From: an uncultured Rhizobiaceae group bacterium | GTDB taxonomy: Bacteria; Pseudomonadota; Alphaproteobacteria; Rhizobiales; Rhizobiaceae | Direction of reading: 5' to 3' | Length of the DNA: 7,347 nt | Assembly: GCA_937944075.1 (NCBI GenBank) | Contig: CALDZZ010000142.1 | Location: 1-7,347 of the forward strand | Part shown: positions 6,020 through 7,347 of the stretch, in pieces | How the letters are laid out: each line of letters opens with the position of its first letter | Position numbering within the stretch: position 1 is the first letter of the stretch | Translations under genes and position numbers: made by a program | Notes under the pieces: generated by a model | What the model was told of the DNA's origin: nothing | What the model saw: only the letters and a program-made list of their open reading frames with translations | Database searches by the model: none

Positions 6020-6757
6020 ATGTTTGACCTCAGTGGTAAAAAGGCGCTGATTACCGGCGCATCAGGTGGTATTGGCGAGTCGATTGCCAGAATGTTGCAT
6101 GCCCAGGGCGCAACAGTTGGCCTTCACGGTACTAGAGAAGAAAAACTTCAGGCACTGGCTGGGGAATTGGGTGATCGCAGTGTTGTTTTGCCTGCCAACC
6201 TGTCTGATCTGGATGAAGCCTCTGCCTTGGGCAAAACTGCAGAAGAAAAACTCGAAGGCGTTGATATCCTCGTGAATAATGCAGGTATCACGCGCGACGG
6301 GCTTTTCGCGCGCATGTCGAATGAGGATTGGGATGATGTGATGCGTGTCAATCTTACAGCTGTTTTTCGCCTGACCAAGGAGATTGCCTATCCGATGATG
6401 CGCCGCAAGGGTGGACGCATAATCAACATCACTTCCATTGTCGGTGTTACCGGTAACCCGGGGCAGGCCAACTATTGTGCTTCCAAGGCCGGAATGATTG
6501 GTTTTACCAAGTCGCTTGCACAGGAAATCGCCTCCAGAAATGTAACTGTAAACTGCATTGCGCCCGGCTTTATTGCTTCTGCCATGACGGAAAAACTCAA
6601 TGACAAGCAAAAGGAAGCAATTATGGGCGCCATTCCAATGAAAAAAATGGGCGAGGGTGATGATATTGCCTCCGCAGCGCTCTATTTAGCTAGTAATGAA
6701 GGTGGTTACGTGACAGGCCAAACTCTTCACGTAAACGGCGGTATGGCCATGGTCTGA
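6020..6757 (+). CDS. fabG: 3-oxoacyl-ACP reductase
   Basis: FabG reduces 3-oxoacyl-ACP to 3-hydroxyacyl-ACP with NADPH, the first reduction of each elongation cycle. The 245 residues are the standard length. It has TGASGGIG (12-19), NNAG (86-89), catalytic Asn111, Ser139, Tyr152 and Lys156 (YCASK), IAPGFI (180-185), and the VNGG end typical of true FabG. The offset to the E. coli Ser138-Tyr151-Lys155 triad is one. HGTR after the second strand fits NADP(H). AGGAG (6008-6012) lies 7 nt before the ATG. The location between fabD and acpP makes this the housekeeping reductase, unlike the SDR on the opposite strand. Confidence 0.97.
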   Translation: MFDLSGKKALITGASGGIGESIARMLHAQGATVGLHGTREEKLQALAGELGDRSVVLPANLSDLDEASALGKTAEEKLEGVDILVNNAGITRDGLFARMSNEDWDDVMRVNLTAVFRLTKEIAYPMMRRKGGRIINITSIVGVTGNPGQANYCASKAGMIGFTKSLAQEIASRNVTVNCIAPGFIASAMTEKLNDKQKEAIMGAIPMKKMGEGDDIASAALYLASNEGGYVTGQTLHVNGGMAMV

Positions 6758-6762
6758 TGGCC
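6745..6762 (+). other. Small hairpin over the fabG stop codon
   Basis: GGCCAT (6745-6750) pairs with ATGGCC (6757-6762) around a 6-nt loop, and the TGA stop lies at the loop-stem border. A short T-run occurs only about 13 nt later, so this is at best a weak terminator or an mRNA-stabilising element between fabG and acpP. Confidence 0.3.
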
Positions 6763-6833
6763 TGAATATTAGTTAATTTTTCTAGTAAATTACCCTAGTA
6801 GTTTCCAACGAACTATGGTAATCGACCGCAGAA

Positions 6834-6859
6834 ATAATTACTTACGGCCTTGTAATTAT
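6834..6859. promoter_or_regulatory. 8-bp inverted repeat upstream of acpP
   Basis: ATAATTAC (6834-6841) and GTAATTAT (6852-6859) are perfect inverted copies 10 nt apart (18 bp centre to centre), in the fabG-acpP gap. The right arm overlaps the possible -35 of an acpP promoter. A related dyad GTAAATTAC lies at 6785-6793. The arrangement resembles an operator for a dimeric regulator, which cannot be named. Confidence 0.4.
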
Positions 6860-6878
6860 GTTCGGGGCGTAACATTTA
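6850..6878 (+). promoter_or_regulatory. Candidate acpP promoter
   Basis: TTGTAA (6850-6855) and CATTTA (6873-6878) are 17 nt apart and give a plausible but weak sigma-70-type promoter. A separate promoter is expected because acyl carrier protein is needed in large excess over FabD and FabG, and the 172-nt gap leaves room for it. Confidence 0.35.
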
Positions 6879-6889
6879 AACCCAAGAAT

Positions 6890-6905
6890 GTTCCACAATT
6901 GGAAC
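6890..6905 (+). other. Stem-loop in the acpP 5' leader
   Basis: GTTCCA (6890-6895) pairs perfectly with TGGAAC (6900-6905) around the loop CAAT. It ends 12 nt before the acpP ribosome-binding site (GAGGA, 6918-6922). A hairpin here could stabilise the mRNA or keep the ribosome-binding site open; the same sequence could also be a DNA dyad. Confidence 0.4.
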
Positions 6906-6929
6906 CAACCAACAGTCGAGGACTGACAT

Positions 6930-7166
6930 ATGAGTGATATTGCTGAAAGCATCAAAAAAATCGTAGTTGAGCATCTGGATGTGGATGCGGATAAAGTGAC
7001 TGAAAAAGCAAGCTTTATTGATGATCTTGGTGCTGATTCATTGGATAATGTTGAACTTGTCATGGCTTTTGAAGAAGAGTTTGACGTTGAAATTCCTGAT
7101 GATGCTGCAGAAACCATTCAGACTGTTGGTGATGCAATCAAGTTTGTTGAAAAAGCCAAGGCTTAA
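6930..7166 (+). CDS. acpP: Acyl carrier protein
   Basis: The acyl carrier protein carries growing acyl chains on a 4'-phosphopantetheine arm and shuttles them between the Fab enzymes. The 78 residues are strongly acidic, as usual. The attachment motif LGADSLDNVELVM contains Ser37 (counting Met1), equivalent to Ser36 of the mature E. coli protein. The helix-II recognition residues (DSLDNVELVMAFEEEF) and the IPDDAAETIQTVGDAI segment are intact. GAGGA (6918-6922) lies 7 nt before the ATG. A strong terminator follows the stop by about 22 nt, so this is the end of the fabD-fabG-acpP unit or its own short transcript. Confidence 0.98.
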   Translation: MSDIAESIKKIVVEHLDVDADKVTEKASFIDDLGADSLDNVELVMAFEEEFDVEIPDDAAETIQTVGDAIKFVEKAKA

Positions 7167-7188
7167 TCACTTTTCAGAAAAGTATTTA

Positions 7189-7214
7189 AAAAGGCGGTCC
7201 GATGACCGCCTTTT
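7189..7214 (+). terminator. Intrinsic terminator after acpP
   Basis: AAAAGGCGGTC (7189-7199) pairs with GACCGCCTTTT (7204-7214) around the loop CGAT. The GC-rich stem GGCGGTC/GACCGCC is flanked by A and T runs, giving a classical rho-independent terminator. It separates acpP from the fabF start. Confidence 0.93.
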
Positions 7215-7319
7215 GTGTATTTGGGCTATGAATACTTACCCTTACGTGCCTGTAACCGCTGTTGATAACTCTTCAACGCCTTTTCTGCGGACCTGAGACG
7301 ATGTAAAAGGGAAGTTGTT

Positions 7320-7340
7320 ATGCAAGGCGTATTTCTATGA
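7320..7340 (+). CDS. Possible 6-codon mini-ORF overlapping the fabF start
   Basis: ATG at 7320 opens a reading frame MQGVFL that stops at TGA 7338-7340. It has the better ribosome-binding site of the two starts here (AGGGAAG, 7308-7314, 5 nt spacing). Its stop overlaps the next ATG as ATGA (7337-7340), the classic arrangement for translational coupling. It may be a leader peptide that passes ribosomes to fabF, or chance. Confidence 0.35.
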   Translation: MQGVFL

Positions 7341-7347
7341 GAAGAGT
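7337..7347 (+). CDS. fabF: Probable start of fabF (3-oxoacyl-ACP synthase II), cut by the window edge
   Basis: The last 11 bases read ATG AGA AGA GT, that is Met-Arg-Arg-Val if the next base completes Val (GTN). FabF in rhizobia and relatives commonly begins MRRVV(V/I)TG, and fabF normally follows acpP in this group. AAGG (7324-7327) lies 9 nt upstream. FabF condenses malonyl-ACP with acyl-ACP. Only three complete codons are visible, so the call rests mainly on gene order. Confidence 0.6.

Noticed and set aside
7261..7277. Inverted repeat GTTGA-N7-TCAAC in the acpP-fabF gap
   Set aside because: Five-base arms with a 7-nt loop are expected by chance, with no promoter or terminator context.

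Overview
The window looks like core chromosome of an alphaproteobacterium, most likely of the order Hyphomicrobiales (Rhizobiales). The basis is the gene order: an rpsF-rpsR-DUF2232-rplI ribosomal cluster a few kb from, and divergent to, a fabD-fabG-acpP-(fabF) fatty-acid cluster. Other support comes from the long charged C-terminal tails on S6 and L9 and the moderate base composition. Species cannot be fixed from the sequence. I see no mobile element, integrase, tRNA, rRNA or CRISPR array.

Layout. Positions 39-2464 (minus strand) hold a ribosomal-protein cluster, read right to left: rpsF (S6), rpsR (S18, 2 nt after rpsF), a convincing intrinsic terminator, a polytopic DUF2232 membrane protein, and rplI (L9). 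Positions 2465-2923 are a 459-nt gene-free stretch with several dyad symmetries, including a 12-bp hairpin at 2782-2809. Positions 2924-4087 (plus) hold an unrecognised 67-aa basic ORF and an exported alpha/beta-hydrolase with a complete Ser-Asp-His triad. Positions 4118-4879 (minus) hold a complete classical short-chain dehydrogenase, convergent with the hydrolase and divergent from fabD. Positions 5058-7166 (plus) hold fabD, fabG and acpP, followed by a strong terminator. The last 11 nt (ATG AGA AGA GT) are probably the start of fabF, preceded by a 6-codon mini-ORF that overlaps the fabF ATG as ATGA.

How the genes work together. FabD loads malonyl groups onto the acyl carrier protein (AcpP), FabG performs the first reduction of the elongation cycle on ACP-bound 3-ketoacyl chains, and FabF (just entering the window) performs condensation. 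S6 and S18 bind each other on the 30S platform and L9 lies on the 50S near the L1 stalk. DUF2232 has no established function that I know of.

I did not find a convincing new biological system. The items most worth a second look are the ATGA mini-ORF before fabF, the + strand hairpin and the short ORF beside the secreted hydrolase, the dyads upstream of acpP, and the terminator inside the ribosomal cluster.
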